This document shows, piece after piece, positions 1 to 8,206 of a stretch of DNA of 36,896 bases (its first letter is position 1; every line of letters starts with the position of its first letter). A model generated the notes under the pieces. It was not told the DNA's origin, did not search any database, and was given only the letters and a program-made list of their open reading frames with translations. Source of the stretch: Alistipes sp. CAG:268. Lineage in GTDB: Bacteria; Bacteroidota; Bacteroidia; Bacteroidales; Rikenellaceae. The stretch covers positions 117,221 through 154,116 of the forward strand of contig FR892023.1 in assembly GCA_000434235.1 (NCBI GenBank), given 5' to 3'. A program made the position numbers and the translations under genes.

Positions 1-1
1 G

Positions 2-487
2 GGGCGGGCCGTGCTGCACGGATACCAGTCGGCCCACGGCGGCGAGGTCCGCGACCGGCTGGTCGAGCCCTTCGCCTTCACCACCAACTACGTGCAGGTG
101 TGGTGTTTCGACCCGGAGGACGGAACGTCGAAACTCTTCAAGACCGCCCGCATCGGTTCGGTCGAGGTGACCGACACCCCGTGGGAACATGCCGCCGACC
201 ACGCCGAGGGGTTCATCGACGTCTTCCGCATGCACGGCGAGCGGCGGACCCGCGTGCGGCTGGAGCTGGGCATGCTGGCCTGCAACCTGCTGTGCGAGGA
301 GTATCCGCTCGCCGAACGCGACATCCGTCCCCTCCGGCGGGGCCGCTGGCTGCTCGACACCGAAGTGGCCGGGATGGCCGGCGTGGGGCGCTTCGTCGTC
401 GGGTTGCTCGACGACATACGGATCGTCGATTCGCCCGAACTGACCGACTACCTGCGCGAGTACCTCCGCAAGAACGCCATCGAATAG
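2..487 (+). CDS. WYL-domain regulator, C-terminal part (5' end outside window)
   Basis: The frame is open from the first bases of the window, so this is the C-terminal 161 residues of a longer protein. The segment with YQSAHGG, RLVEPFAF, WCFDPEDG and FKTARIG matches the WYL domain, a ligand-sensing beta-barrel found C-terminal to a winged-helix DNA-binding domain in YafY-type transcription factors. The DNA-binding half would lie upstream and is not visible. The tail (LLDDIRIVDSPELTDYLREYL) resembles the WCX extension of such proteins. The family assignment is fairly secure; the regulated genes are unknown. A perfect 7-bp inverted repeat lies 43 bases past the stop codon, in front of the next gene. 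Confidence 0.75.
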   Translation, partial: GRAVLHGYQSAHGGEVRDRLVEPFAFTTNYVQVWCFDPEDGTSKLFKTARIGSVEVTDTPWEHAADHAEGFIDVFRMHGERRTRVRLELGMLACNLLCEEYPLAERDIRPLRRGRWLLDTEVAGMAGVGRFVVGLLDDIRIVDSPELTDYLREYLRKNAIE

Positions 488-530
488 ACTCCGGCCAGAA
501 AAAACATATTTTTTTCAACTATTTGCATAT

Positions 531-549
531 TGTGTCAAAAGATGACACA
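531..549. promoter_or_regulatory. Perfect inverted repeat, candidate operator
   Basis: TGTGTCA and TGACACA form two perfect 7-base arms around a 5-base spacer. The site lies just upstream of a weak -7 box (TTCCTTTG, 559-566), over the expected -33 position for the zinc-ribbon gene starting at 595. A repressor or activator site is an inference; the upstream WYL regulator is one possible ligand. Confidence 0.45.
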
Positions 550-594
550 CATACTCCGTTCCTTTGCATCGTGAACCTGAAAACAGAGACGACT

Positions 595-807
595 ATGGGA
601 ACAGCTTACAAAATCCGATGCAAACACTGCGGAGCGCAGTTCGACCACTACATGCAACCCGGCTACGGCATCCTTCCGGCCTGTGTCGGCTGCGGCGAAT
701 ACGTCGAGACCGAGACAGCCATCCGCTGCCCGGCCTGCCGGCGCCGGCTGAACAACACGCAGGAGGAGTTCAACGAGCAGATCGAGGTGACCTACCAATG
801 GGACTGA
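595..807 (+). CDS. Small zinc-ribbon protein (hypothetical)
   Basis: A 70-residue protein with three CxxC pairs: CKHC near residue 8, CVGC near 30 and CPAC near 48. This spacing fits one or two zinc ribbons. No signal peptide or membrane segment is seen, so it is probably cytoplasmic. It lies between a WYL regulator and a peroxiredoxin. The start at ATG 595 follows a -7-like box at 559-566 by about 30 bases and places the first Cys pair directly after the N-terminus. No specific function is recognised. Confidence 0.7.
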   Translation: MGTAYKIRCKHCGAQFDHYMQPGYGILPACVGCGEYVETETAIRCPACRRRLNNTQEEFNEQIEVTYQWD

Positions 808-856
808 ACCCGCAAAAAAAGCCGTTTGCAAAGTGCGGAAATCCCCGGAAAATTCT

Positions 857-864
857 TATCTTTG
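857..864 (+). promoter_or_regulatory. -7 promoter box (TATCTTTG)
   Basis: Exact match to the Bacteroidetes -7 consensus TAnnTTTG, 28 bases before the peroxiredoxin start. No convincing -33 element at the usual 19-20 base spacing was seen. Confidence 0.6.
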
Positions 865-892
865 AAGAGAATTTACAATTTTTCGGAGACGT

Positions 893-1366
893 ATGACACA
901 CTTACAGGAGGGGGACAAGGCCCCCGACTTCCGATCCACGACGCAAGACGGTGAGCCGCTGACGCTTGCCGACCTTGCAGGACAGCGTACCATCCTCTAT
1001 TTCTACCCCAAGGACAACACCTCGGGGTGTACGCTCGAGGCCCAGAGCCTGCGCGACGGACGCGAGGAGCTTGCCCGCAGGGGCTTCCGCATCGTCGGGG
1101 TAAGCCCCGACAGCGAGCGGTCGCACCGCAACTTCTGCGACAAGCATGCGTTGAACTTCACGCTGCTGGCCGACACCGACCATTCGGTGTGCGAGGCCTA
1201 CGGCGTGTGGGCCGAAAAATCGATGTACGGACGCAAATACATGGGCGTACTGCGCACGACCTTCGTCATCGACGCCGAAGGCCGCATCGAGAAGATCTTC
1301 ACGAAGGTGGACACCAAAAACCACTATAGGCAGATCCTCGACGCCTATGACCGGCAGGAGGGGTGA
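893..1366 (+). CDS. bcp: Thioredoxin-dependent peroxiredoxin (Bcp/PrxQ type)
   Basis: Reduces hydrogen peroxide and organic hydroperoxides in the cytoplasm, using thioredoxin as electron donor. At 157 residues it has normal Bcp length. The peroxidatic Cys is C46 in TSGCTLEA (the family usually has TPGCT, so Pro is replaced by Ser here). The resolving Cys found five residues later in many homologues is absent, and this may be a 1-Cys variant or use another Cys. Other family landmarks are the FYPKDNT strand, GVSPDS, VCEAYGVW and RTTFVIDAEG. The start follows a TATCTTTG box at 857-864. The next gene begins 2 bases after the stop, so the two are probably co-translated. Confidence 0.92.
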   Translation: MTHLQEGDKAPDFRSTTQDGEPLTLADLAGQRTILYFYPKDNTSGCTLEAQSLRDGREELARRGFRIVGVSPDSERSHRNFCDKHALNFTLLADTDHSVCEAYGVWAEKSMYGRKYMGVLRTTFVIDAEGRIEKIFTKVDTKNHYRQILDAYDRQEG

Positions 1367-1368
1367 CC

Positions 1369-1902
1369 ATGAAACGCGCGGGGCGGATCATCCGGATCGT
1401 CGGCATGTGGGGAGTTCTCGCCGCCACGGCGGGAGCGCTCCGGAGTGATGCGGCGCCCGCCGTGCAGGTCCCGCCGGCAGGGGAGCTTCCGACAGGAAGG
1501 CACGAGGCCGACGGATGTCTGACCCGCTCGGCAGAAACCCGGATGCAGACGCTCCGCTTCGGGACAACGGACAACAGCCCCTCGGCCGACCTGGAGTGGT
1601 TCCGCGACGAGGTCGATCCCCTGCAGCGAGAGCGGCGCGAACTCGAGCGGATGATGCGCCAAAGGGCCCGCGAGCAGGCCGTGGAGATCACACAGGCGGC
1701 ACAGCGCGGCGACAGCCCCCGGGATCCGGGGATCGAGGCCGCAGGATGGCGCCTGAGCGTCGGCAACAACGGCAACTGGAGCCCCTATCCGGACCGGGAG
1801 CTCGACGCGCGGGTGATCCGCTTCCCGATGCGCGACATCCACGAACTGGACCGGGAGCGGCAGAAGGCCGGGCCCCCGAAACCCGCCCGCCCGCCGAAAT
1901 AG
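1369..1902 (+). CDS. Small secreted protein of unknown function
   Basis: A 177-residue protein with an N-terminal signal sequence (MKRAGR then a hydrophobic stretch to about residue 25, with a possible cleavage in SDAAPA). The middle holds a strongly charged, probably helical segment (residues about 68-105, rich in Arg and Glu) and the C-terminus is basic and Pro-rich. The ATG at 1369 is chosen because an AGGAGG sequence lies 7 bases upstream at 1356-1361; an in-frame GTG at 1363 would overlap the peroxiredoxin stop by 3 bases. No family is recognised. The tight spacing after bcp suggests co-expression. Confidence 0.65.
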   Translation: MKRAGRIIRIVGMWGVLAATAGALRSDAAPAVQVPPAGELPTGRHEADGCLTRSAETRMQTLRFGTTDNSPSADLEWFRDEVDPLQRERRELERMMRQRAREQAVEITQAAQRGDSPRDPGIEAAGWRLSVGNNGNWSPYPDRELDARVIRFPMRDIHELDRERQKAGPPKPARPPK

Positions 1903-1993
1903 GAGGCCGTACACACAAGCCTCCGCACCGGGCGGCAAAACCGGGCGGACAGAAAGAAACAATTTGAAAAACGACAACAACTTAGCGAAAAGC

Positions 1994-3010
1994 ATGGCAG
2001 AAAAAGTACAGGTGAACCCGGACAAGCTCAAGGTCTTGAACGCGGTGATGGAGAAGATTGAAAAGGACTTCGGCAAAGGGTCGATCATGCGTATGAACAG
2101 TACGGAGGTGAACGACATTCCGGTGATACCCACCGGATCGATCACCCTCGACATGGCGCTCGGCGTGGGCGGATACCCCAAGGGGCGCGTCATCGAGATC
2201 TTCGGCCCCGAATCGTCGGGTAAGACCACGCTGGCCATCCACGCCATCGCCGAGGCCCAGAAGGCCGGTGGCATCGCGGCGTTCATCGACGCCGAGCACG
2301 CATTCGACAGCTTCTACGCCCAGAAACTCGGCGTGGACGTGGACAACCTGCTCATCTCGCAGCCCGACAACGGCGAGCAGGCCCTCGAGATCGCCGACTC
2401 GCTGATCCGCTCGAGCGCCATCGACATCATCGTCATCGACTCGGTGGCGGCCCTCACGCCCAAGGCCGAGATCGAGGGCGAGATGGGCGACGCGAAGATG
2501 GGACTGCAGGCCCGCCTCATGTCGCAGGCCCTGCGCAAACTCACCTCGAGCATCTCGAAAACCAAGACCGTCTGCATCTTCATCAACCAGTTGCGCGACA
2601 AGATCGGCATCGTCTACGGTAACCCCGAGACGACGACTGGCGGAAACGCCCTGAAGTTCTACGCCTCGGTGCGCATCGACATCCGACGCATGTCGGTCAT
2701 CAAGGACGGCGAGGAGCAGCTCGGCACCCGCACGAAGGTCAAGGTCGTGAAGAACAAGGTGGCGCCCCCGTTCAAGCGGGCCGAATTCGACATCATGTTC
2801 GGCGAGGGCATCTCGAAGATCGGCGAGATCATCGACCTCGGGGTTGATTACGGCGTGCTCAAGAAGGCCGGATCGTGGTTCTCCTACGGAGACAAGAAGA
2901 TCGGGCAGGGACGCGACGCCGTGAAGGAGCTGCTCAAAAAGGACGAGGCGCTCGCCGCGGAGATCGAACAGAAGGTGCGCGACGCCATGAAAAACAAGAA
3001 GGACGAGTAA
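1994..3010 (+). CDS. recA: Recombinase RecA
   Basis: ATP-dependent strand-exchange protein of homologous recombination and co-protease of the SOS response. The 338-residue protein has the full family pattern: Walker [10 protein letters not shown] at residues 71-79, IDAEHAFD, the Walker B strand [13 protein letters not shown], the L1 loop region [34 protein letters not shown] and [14 protein letters not shown]. The C-terminus ends in charged residues. ATG 1994 ([13 protein letters not shown]) is preferred; an upstream in-frame TTG at 1964 would add ten atypical residues. No SOS-box-like palindrome was recognised upstream. The rsh gene follows 12 bases after the stop. Confidence 0.98.
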   Translation: MAEKVQVNPDKLKVLNAVMEKIEKDFGKGSIMRMNSTEVNDIPVIPTGSITLDMALGVGGYPKGRVIEIFGPESSGKTTLAIHAIAEAQKAGGIAAFIDAEHAFDSFYAQKLGVDVDNLLISQPDNGEQALEIADSLIRSSAIDIIVIDSVAALTPKAEIEGEMGDAKMGLQARLMSQALRKLTSSISKTKTVCIFINQLRDKIGIVYGNPETTTGGNALKFYASVRIDIRRMSVIKDGEEQLGTRTKVKVVKNKVAPPFKRAEFDIMFGEGISKIGEIIDLGVDYGVLKKAGSWFSYGDKKIGQGRDAVKELLKKDEALAAEIEQKVRDAMKNKKDE

Positions 3011-3022
3011 TCGAACAAGCCT

Positions 3023-5239
3023 ATGGGATATACTGCCGAGGATGAGGCCCTGATCAAGGAGAAGTGGGACGACCTGTTGCTCTCGTGCACGAAGATCTGC
3101 AAGAACGACGAGGACTGGAACTTCATCAAACGCGCATTTTTCCTTGCCAAGGAGGCACACGAGGGGGTACGGCGCCGCTCCGGCGAACCGTACCTCCTCC
3201 ATCCCATTGCAGTAGCCAAGATCGTCATCGACGAGATCGGGCTCGGCGTGAAGTCGGTCGTTGCAGCCCTGCTGCACGACGTCGTGGAGGACACGGAATA
3301 CACCGTAGAGGACATGGAACGGATCTTCGGTCCGAAGATCGCCTCGATGGTGGACGGGCTGACCAAGATGTCGGGCGTCTTCAACGCCGACACCTCGGAG
3401 CAGGCCGAATACTTCCGCAAGGTGCTCCTCACGCTCTCGGACGACGTGCGCGTCATCCTGATCAAGATCGCCGACCGCCTGCACAACATGCGCACGCTCG
3501 GCTCGATGCCCCTGAACAAACAGATCAAAATCACGGGCGAGACGATCTACCTGTTCGCCCCGCTGGCCTACCGGCTGGGGCTCTATTCGATCAAGAGCGA
3601 GCTCGAGGACCTCTGCATGAAGTACCGCTTCCCGCAGCAGTATGCCGAAATCACGCAGAAGCTCCACGAAAGCGAGGCCTCGCGCCGGGAGTTCATCGAC
3701 AAGTTCAACGCCCCGATCATCGCGGCTCTCAACCGCGACAACTTCAACTACGAGATCTCGGGGCGCGTGAAGAGCGTCTACTCGATCTGGTCGAAAATGC
3801 AGCGCAAGCAGATCCCCTTCGAGGAGATCTACGACCTGTTTGCCATCCGCATCGTCTTCAAGCCGCTGCCGTTCCCCTCGGAAAAGACCCAGTGCTGGCA
3901 GATCTACTCGACGATCACCGACATTTACACCCCCAAACCCGACCGGCTGCGCGACTGGATCTCGATGCCCAAGGCCAACGGCTACGAGGCGCTGCACTCG
4001 ACGGTGATGGGCCCCGACGGCGTATGGGTCGAAGTGCAGATCCGCACGCAGCGCATGGAGGACATTGCCGAACGCGGATTTGCGGCCCACTGGAAGTACA
4101 AACACGCCACGATCTCGCAGGACGAGGACGAGTTCGACAAATGGCTCAAGCAGATCCGCGCGGCACTGAACAGCCCGACGGAGAATGCCGTAGACTTCCT
4201 GGACAACTTTAAGTTGTCGCTGTATACATCTGAAATAGTAGTATTTACTCCAAAGGGCGAAGCCCGAAAAATGCCGTTCGGAGCCACCGCGCTGGACTTC
4301 GCATACGACATCCACTCGAAGATCGGCAACAACGCCATCAGCGCGAAGATCAACCACAAGCTCGAACCGATCACCACGCAGATAAACAGTGGCGACCAGA
4401 TCGAGATCATCACGGCCGACACGGCGCGCCCGAAGCCCGAATGGCTGGAGATCGTCACCACGGCCAAGGCCAAATCGGCCATCAAGAGTTTCCTCAAACG
4501 CGAACGGCAGAACAACATCGAGCGCGGCATGCAGCTGCTCGAAGAGAAGATGAAATCGCTCAATATCCAGCTCAGCGGCAGGGTATTGCGCAAGATCGTG
4601 CCGATCTACGAGTGCAACAACAAGGAGGAGCTCTACAGCAAGATCGGAGCGGGGATCATCTCGCTCGACGATCTGGAAAAGGTGCTGAAGGTCAATGCCA
4701 AGAGCAAGATACTGAAATTCTGGACCCTCTTCATCCCGCAGAAAAAGGAGGAGGGCGACGAGACCCCGCAGCCGGGCGATATCGCCCCGGCAAAGGACCT
4801 GCCGGACAACGAACCGCAGTTCGAGATCGCCGACTGCTGCAAACCCATACCGGGCGACAAGGTCGTCGGCTACCGCGCCCCTGCGACGGGACGGATCATC
4901 GTCCATAAGGCCACATGCGACGAACTGAACCGGCTGGCCGCACAGTACGGCAAGAACATCGTCAAGGAGGAGATCAAATGGTCGCAGCACAAGGCCATGT
5001 CGTATCTGGTCACGCTCGAACTGCGCGGAATCGACCGGCAGGGGCTGCTGCTCGACCTGGCGAAGGTCGTCAGCGACGATTTCAACATCAACATCCGCGA
5101 AGTGAACATCCACAGCCACGACGGCATCTTCGAAGGCAACGTCAGCCTCTACGTCAAGGATGCCGAGAGTCTCAGTGCCGTCATGGACAAGATGCGAAAG
5201 ATCAAGGGAATAGAAACCATCAAACGCAAGTTGAACTGA
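3023..5239 (+). CDS. rsh: Bifunctional (p)ppGpp synthetase/hydrolase (Rsh)
   Basis: Makes and degrades the stringent-response alarmone (p)ppGpp. Domains in order: HD hydrolase (about residues 40-200) with H60, HD at 85-86, ED at 89-90 and RLHNMRT at 152-158, all needed for hydrolysis; synthetase (about 240-350) with the DLFAIRI strand containing D271, SMPKANGYEALHST and VEVQIR with E337; TGS domain beginning near residue 405 (VFTPKGE); a CC-containing zinc-finger region (IADCCKPIPGD); and a C-terminal ACT domain (about 665-735). Both active sites look intact, so a bifunctional Rel/SpoT enzyme rather than a monofunctional RelA is expected. At 738 residues it has usual length. It probably shares a transcript with recA and with the small membrane protein that starts 5 bases downstream. 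Confidence 0.96.
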   Translation: MGYTAEDEALIKEKWDDLLLSCTKICKNDEDWNFIKRAFFLAKEAHEGVRRRSGEPYLLHPIAVAKIVIDEIGLGVKSVVAALLHDVVEDTEYTVEDMERIFGPKIASMVDGLTKMSGVFNADTSEQAEYFRKVLLTLSDDVRVILIKIADRLHNMRTLGSMPLNKQIKITGETIYLFAPLAYRLGLYSIKSELEDLCMKYRFPQQYAEITQKLHESEASRREFIDKFNAPIIAALNRDNFNYEISGRVKSVYSIWSKMQRKQIPFEEIYDLFAIRIVFKPLPFPSEKTQCWQIYSTITDIYTPKPDRLRDWISMPKANGYEALHSTVMGPDGVWVEVQIRTQRMEDIAERGFAAHWKYKHATISQDEDEFDKWLKQIRAALNSPTENAVDFLDNFKLSLYTSEIVVFTPKGEARKMPFGATALDFAYDIHSKIGNNAISAKINHKLEPITTQINSGDQIEIITADTARPKPEWLEIVTTAKAKSAIKSFLKRERQNNIERGMQLLEEKMKSLNIQLSGRVLRKIVPIYECNNKEELYSKIGAGIISLDDLEKVLKVNAKSKILKFWTLFIPQKKEEGDETPQPGDIAPAKDLPDNEPQFEIADCCKPIPGDKVVGYRAPATGRIIVHKATCDELNRLAAQYGKNIVKEEIKWSQHKAMSYLVTLELRGIDRQGLLLDLAKVVSDDFNINIREVNIHSHDGIFEGNVSLYVKDAESLSAVMDKMRKIKGIETIKRKLN

Positions 5240-5244
5240 CAGGG

Positions 5245-5778
5245 ATGGATACCTCCACGATCATATGGATAATCGTTGCGGGAGCGGCCATGCTTCTCTC
5301 GCAGCCGAATCGGAAGAAGCGGCGCAGACCTTCGACACCCGAAGGGGAGCAGCCGCAGCAGACAGCGCCGCAACGACCGGCCAGCCGGACGCAACCGGCC
5401 GAGCAGCCCCAACAGGCAGGCATGCCGACACCGGCATCGCCGTGGCCGCTCCCGGGCTTTCCGGACATTTTCGCCGAGAAGCAGCCGGCCACAGCCCGGA
5501 CGGAAACATCATCCCGGCCGGCCAACGCCCCCCGGAAACCCCGGAGCCCCAAACAGACACAGGCCCAACGTATGGGCAGCCGCACTGAAACGCGGGCCAA
5601 CCAGAGTACGACCGCTGCGGCCGGGCAGCGTCCGACCGGCACACCGGCCCAGGAACCGGCCCAGGAGGCGCAATTCGGGCCGCAGGAGGAGTCTGCAGCC
5701 CGGATTGCCGCGGAGTTCGACCTGCGCCGGGCCGTGATCTATTCGGAGATTCTGAAGCCCAAATTCGAGGAGGAATAG
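5245..5778 (+). CDS. Membrane-anchored Pro/Gln-rich protein, conserved C-terminal motif
   Basis: A 177-residue protein with one N-terminal membrane segment (STIIWIIVAGAAMLL, about residues 4-18), a basic patch (NRKKRRRP), a long low-complexity linker rich in Pro, Gln, Thr and Arg, and a compact C-terminal segment (FDLRRAVIYSEILKPKFEEE). That C-terminal motif is familiar from uncharacterised Bacteroidetes proteins with the same architecture. The gene starts 5 bases after rsh, suggesting translation from the same mRNA. No enzymatic motif is present; a scaffold or anchoring role is only a guess. Confidence 0.75.
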   Translation: MDTSTIIWIIVAGAAMLLSQPNRKKRRRPSTPEGEQPQQTAPQRPASRTQPAEQPQQAGMPTPASPWPLPGFPDIFAEKQPATARTETSSRPANAPRKPRSPKQTQAQRMGSRTETRANQSTTAAAGQRPTGTPAQEPAQEAQFGPQEESAARIAAEFDLRRAVIYSEILKPKFEEE

Positions 5779-6055
5779 ACGGAACACAAGCGACCGATTC
5801 GGGACGGCCCCGGGCAAGGGACGGGCGCCCCGGGCAGGTTGCAACCACATTGCCGCCCGGCAGCGGCAACGCCCGACAGAGACGAGTCCCGACAAAGACA
5901 ACACCCCGGAATACCCTAAAAAAGAGGATGCCGGCAGCATTGCAAAAACGCGAGACACAGAAAGAAGACCCGAATCGAAAGTTGTTGTCCCGGAAACAAC
6001 GCAAAGAAGCGACAGAAAAGCCTGAAAACGTCGAAAACGACCACATAACACATCC
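5779..6055. other. Intergenic stretch, no gene recognised
   Basis: This gap is GC-rich at first, then A-rich and poor in T on the plus strand. It holds a 10-base direct repeat (GCCCCGGGCA at 5807-5816 and 5827-5836) and a 7-bp hairpin (arms 5850-5856 and 5863-5869) without a T-run. A short open frame over 5850-6059 shows no protein-like features and is not called. Confidence 0.4.
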
Positions 6056-6388
6056 ATGAGCAATCCACACACCGAAACAGAGAGGGAAAGCCCCGAACAG
6101 CACAAGATGACACCGGAAGAACATCGCTGGAGGAGTTCCGCGGAAAACCCCGAAAAGCTGCAACGCTCACTGCGGGGCATGCGCCTGTTGCTGGGACTTG
6201 AAGGCGCCTTCGTCGCAGCATGGGTCATTGCGGCCTGCTTCGGACACAAACTGGCAGGGGCCGGAAGCATGATCGTAATCATCGGATGCGGCATCTGCCT
6301 CCTGCTCGGAATACGCAACACCAAACGGCTGTTGGCACGGCACAATACACCGGAAGAGACGCCCCGCAACGGAAACGAGACGAAATAA
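6056..6388 (+). CDS. Small two-helix membrane protein (hypothetical)
   Basis: A 110-residue protein with a charged, hydrophilic N-terminal half (residues 1-40) followed by two membrane segments (about LLLGLEGAFVAAWVIAACF and AGSMIVIIGCGICLLLGI) and a charged C-terminal tail. The topology implies both ends on the same side, probably cytoplasmic. It is 27 bases upstream of the HIT gene and may be co-transcribed with it. No family is recognised. Confidence 0.6.
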   Translation: MSNPHTETERESPEQHKMTPEEHRWRSSAENPEKLQRSLRGMRLLLGLEGAFVAAWVIAACFGHKLAGAGSMIVIIGCGICLLLGIRNTKRLLARHNTPEETPRNGNETK

Positions 6389-6415
6389 GAGAAACCGAAT
6401 CAAAAAACAAACACC

Positions 6416-6802
6416 ATGGCAACGATTTTTTCCCGCATCATCGCAGGGGAGATTCCCTCGTACAAGGTCGCCGAAGACGACCGCTACTACGCATTCCTCG
6501 ACATCAATCCGCTCACCAAAGGACACACACTCGTAGTCCCGAAACAGGAGGTCGATTACCTGTTCGATCTCGACGACGAGACACTGGCCGGGATGATGGT
6601 CTTCGCCAAGAAGGTAGCCGCACGAATCAAGCGCGAAATAGATTGCGCGAGGGTCGCAGTGGTCGTCCTGGGCATGGAAGTTCCCCATGCGCACATCCAT
6701 CTGATCCCCATCAAGGACGAAAATGACGTCGATTTCCACCGCGAAAAGCTCCAGCTGACTCCGGAAGAGTTCCGCGAAATCGCCGACAAACTCGCCAGGT
6801 AG
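6416..6802 (+). CDS. HIT-family nucleotide hydrolase/transferase
   Basis: Histidine-triad protein of 128 residues, the normal size for the HINT/Fhit-like group that hydrolyses nucleotide-phosphoramidate or dinucleotide substrates in the cytoplasm. The signature HAHIHLIP lies near residues 98-105, with the upstream FLDINPLTKGHTLVVPK motif that packs against the nucleotide. The start at ATG 6416 (MATIFSRIIAGEIPSYKV) is the family's canonical N-terminus. A strong terminator follows 31 bases after the stop. The physiological substrate cannot be told from the sequence. Confidence 0.93.
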   Translation: MATIFSRIIAGEIPSYKVAEDDRYYAFLDINPLTKGHTLVVPKQEVDYLFDLDDETLAGMMVFAKKVAARIKREIDCARVAVVVLGMEVPHAHIHLIPIKDENDVDFHREKLQLTPEEFREIADKLAR

Positions 6803-6833
6803 GCGGTTGTTGAAAAGTCTGTAACCGACAGAT

Positions 6834-6877
6834 AAAGAGTCGGGTAGTGTTAATAACTCACTACCCGACTCTTTTTT
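6834..6877 (+). terminator. Rho-independent terminator after the HIT gene
   Basis: A 13-bp perfect GC-rich stem (GAGTCGGGTAGTG 6837-6849 with its complement 6859-6871), extended by A/T pairs, a 9-base loop and a run of six T at 6872-6877. Confidence 0.92.
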
Positions 6878-6981
6878 ATTTAACATAATGTATCGAAAAT
6901 CAACAAAGGAGCGTAAAAAAGTCCGATAACGATCGGAAATACGGGAAATTTTCTGAAAACAGAGGGCAAAAGGGTAGGGTA

Positions 6982-6995
6982 TTTACAAATGTAAA
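6982..6995. repeat. Palindrome TTTACAAATGTAAA, site 1
   Basis: Six-base perfect arms around a 2-base centre. This is the most distal of the sites, about 460 bases before the HTH promoter. Confidence 0.6.
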
Positions 6996-7069
6996 CACGG
7001 CAAAAAGCAATTTATTTCCATTTGTAATTACATTAGGAAAGTTAAATCTGTCGATATCTCGGTTGATAG

Positions 7070-7081
7070 TTACATATGTAA
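7070..7081. repeat. Palindrome TTACATATGTAA, site 2
   Basis: A perfect 12-base palindrome of the same TTACAnnTGTAA form. Confidence 0.6.
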
Positions 7082-7357
7082 ATTATGCAGCCAGAGGTAT
7101 ATCAGCTGATTTTAACACACTTTACACAAATCAAAATATTAAACATACAAACTTAATACGCTAAAAACCAGTAGTTACATAAAACATATAAAGCAACACT
7201 TTAAGTTAGCGAGGTAGGGAAACACTTAAATCGGCAGACAAAGCCATAATGAAGATATCACAAGATTAATAACCATAAAAACCAGATATTTATACGTAGT
7301 CATATAAAGTATAGAATAAGCAATAGGAGAGAGGTGCTGTTTAACCATATTTTGTTA

Positions 7358-7371
7358 TTTACAATTGTAAA
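7358..7371. repeat. Palindrome TTTACAATTGTAAA, site 3
   Basis: A perfect 14-base palindrome, about 45 bases upstream of the -33 element of the HTH promoter. Confidence 0.65.
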
Positions 7372-7393
7372 CCTTTTCAACAGTTATTAACAT

Positions 7394-7405
7394 TTTACAA
7401 ATGTA
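7394..7405. repeat. Palindrome TTTACAAATGTA, site 4
   Basis: Same motif with an imperfect final base (G instead of A at 7406). It ends 8 bases upstream of the TTG of the -33 element, where a regulator would touch RNA polymerase. Confidence 0.6.
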
Positions 7406-7413
7406 GTATTTCC

Positions 7414-7444
7414 TTGTTTTACAAAAGAAAAATGTTTATTTTTG
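7414..7444 (+). promoter_or_regulatory. Promoter of the HTH gene (-33 TTG, -7 TATTTTTG)
   Basis: TTG at 7414-7416, a 20-base spacer and TATTTTTG at 7437-7444 fit the Bacteroidetes sigma factor consensus, giving a start around 7450 and a very short leader before ATG 7460. A TTTTACA half-site lies in the spacer and TTTGTAAA overlaps the -7 box. Confidence 0.65.
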
Positions 7445-7459
7445 TAAAAAATTACGCAG

Positions 7460-8038
7460 ATGAGGGAAAAATTGCTCGATTTGATGAAATCCGAGGGTTT
7501 GAAGCCAAGCCAGCTCGCCGAACTGCTCGGGGTCAATCCGGCCGGCATCTCCCACATTCTTGCCGGACGCAACAAACCGGGATTCGATCTGCTGCAGAAA
7601 ATTCTCAGGAGGTTTCCGCAGATCAACCCCGACTGGCTGCTGCTCGACTCGCAACAGATGTACCGTACGGAAAACGGAAGAAGGTCGCCGGATGCAAACG
7701 AAGGACGCACGCCCGACGCCGCATCCGATCCGGAACGCGGAACCCCGGTATCGGGCAACGGATCATTCGGCGGACTATTTGCGGGATCGGGAATGCCGGC
7801 CTCACGGAACAGTGCCGGCCCGCTGCCTGATGGAGGAAGAGCCGACAGCCGGAGAGGCGACGGAATGTCCGGAATTCAGGGAAACGGACCGGACGGCGGC
7901 CCCCAGCACGCTTCGGAGGAGAACCTGGAGTGCAGGATACAGAATGGCGTTCGGGCCGGAGAGCGGGTCCCGGTTACGCGGGTAGTAATCTGCTACGCCG
8001 ACGGAACATTCGAAAGTTACGCCCCGACAAGGCGATAA
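7460..8038 (+). CDS. Cro/C1-type helix-turn-helix regulator
   Basis: A 192-residue protein whose first 65 residues are an XRE/Cro-C1 DNA-binding domain: LKPSQLAELLGVNPAGISHILAGRNKPGFDLLQKILRRFPQINPDWLLL is characteristic, including the recognition-helix segment GISHILAGRNKPG. Residues about 70-165 are low-complexity and Gly/Arg-rich. The C-terminus (VPVTRVVICYADGTFESYAPTRR) matches a short motif seen in Bacteroidetes proteins of this type. It is preceded by an AT-rich region with four palindromes, the likely binding sites for autoregulation. What signal it senses is not visible. It is probably a host gene rather than a phage repressor because no phage genes adjoin it. Confidence 0.85.
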   Translation: MREKLLDLMKSEGLKPSQLAELLGVNPAGISHILAGRNKPGFDLLQKILRRFPQINPDWLLLDSQQMYRTENGRRSPDANEGRTPDAASDPERGTPVSGNGSFGGLFAGSGMPASRNSAGPLPDGGRADSRRGDGMSGIQGNGPDGGPQHASEENLECRIQNGVRAGERVPVTRVVICYADGTFESYAPTRR

Positions 8039-8206
8039 AATCGGGTGGTATGCCCCGAGGTACGGAATATCGCAATCTCAAAGGGTTTCGCCAAGTTCCG
8101 GAAACCCGGAATTACGGGTCAGAACGGGATATGGAGGCGGTATCCGGGAAAGAGTCGGCCGCGACAGAAATTCACGGAAAGGATCATCCGCAATAACAAA
8201 CCGCCA

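Larger units (their letters stand above)
6878..7459. promoter_or_regulatory. AT-rich regulatory island with repeated TTACAnnTGTAA palindromes
   Basis: About 580 bases with no gene, far richer in A and T than the surrounding GC-rich DNA. It carries at least four sites of the form TTACAnnTGTA(A): 6982-6995, 7070-7081, 7358-7371 and 7394-7405, plus a related palindrome TGTAATTACA (7023-7032) and half-sites at 7416-7424 and 7441-7450. The last sites overlap or flank the promoter of the HTH gene at 7460. Operators for that HTH protein are the simplest reading; this is inference. Confidence 0.6.

Noticed and set aside
1982..5119. A very long open frame on the minus strand across recA and rsh
   Set aside because: It is the antisense shadow of two well-established genes and shows the strong Arg/Val/Asp bias of a reversed GC-rich frame, with no recognisable domain.
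6878..7459. The AT-rich island as a prophage or integrative element end
   Set aside because: No integrase, attachment-site duplication or phage gene is nearby. The composition change is explained well enough by a regulatory region.
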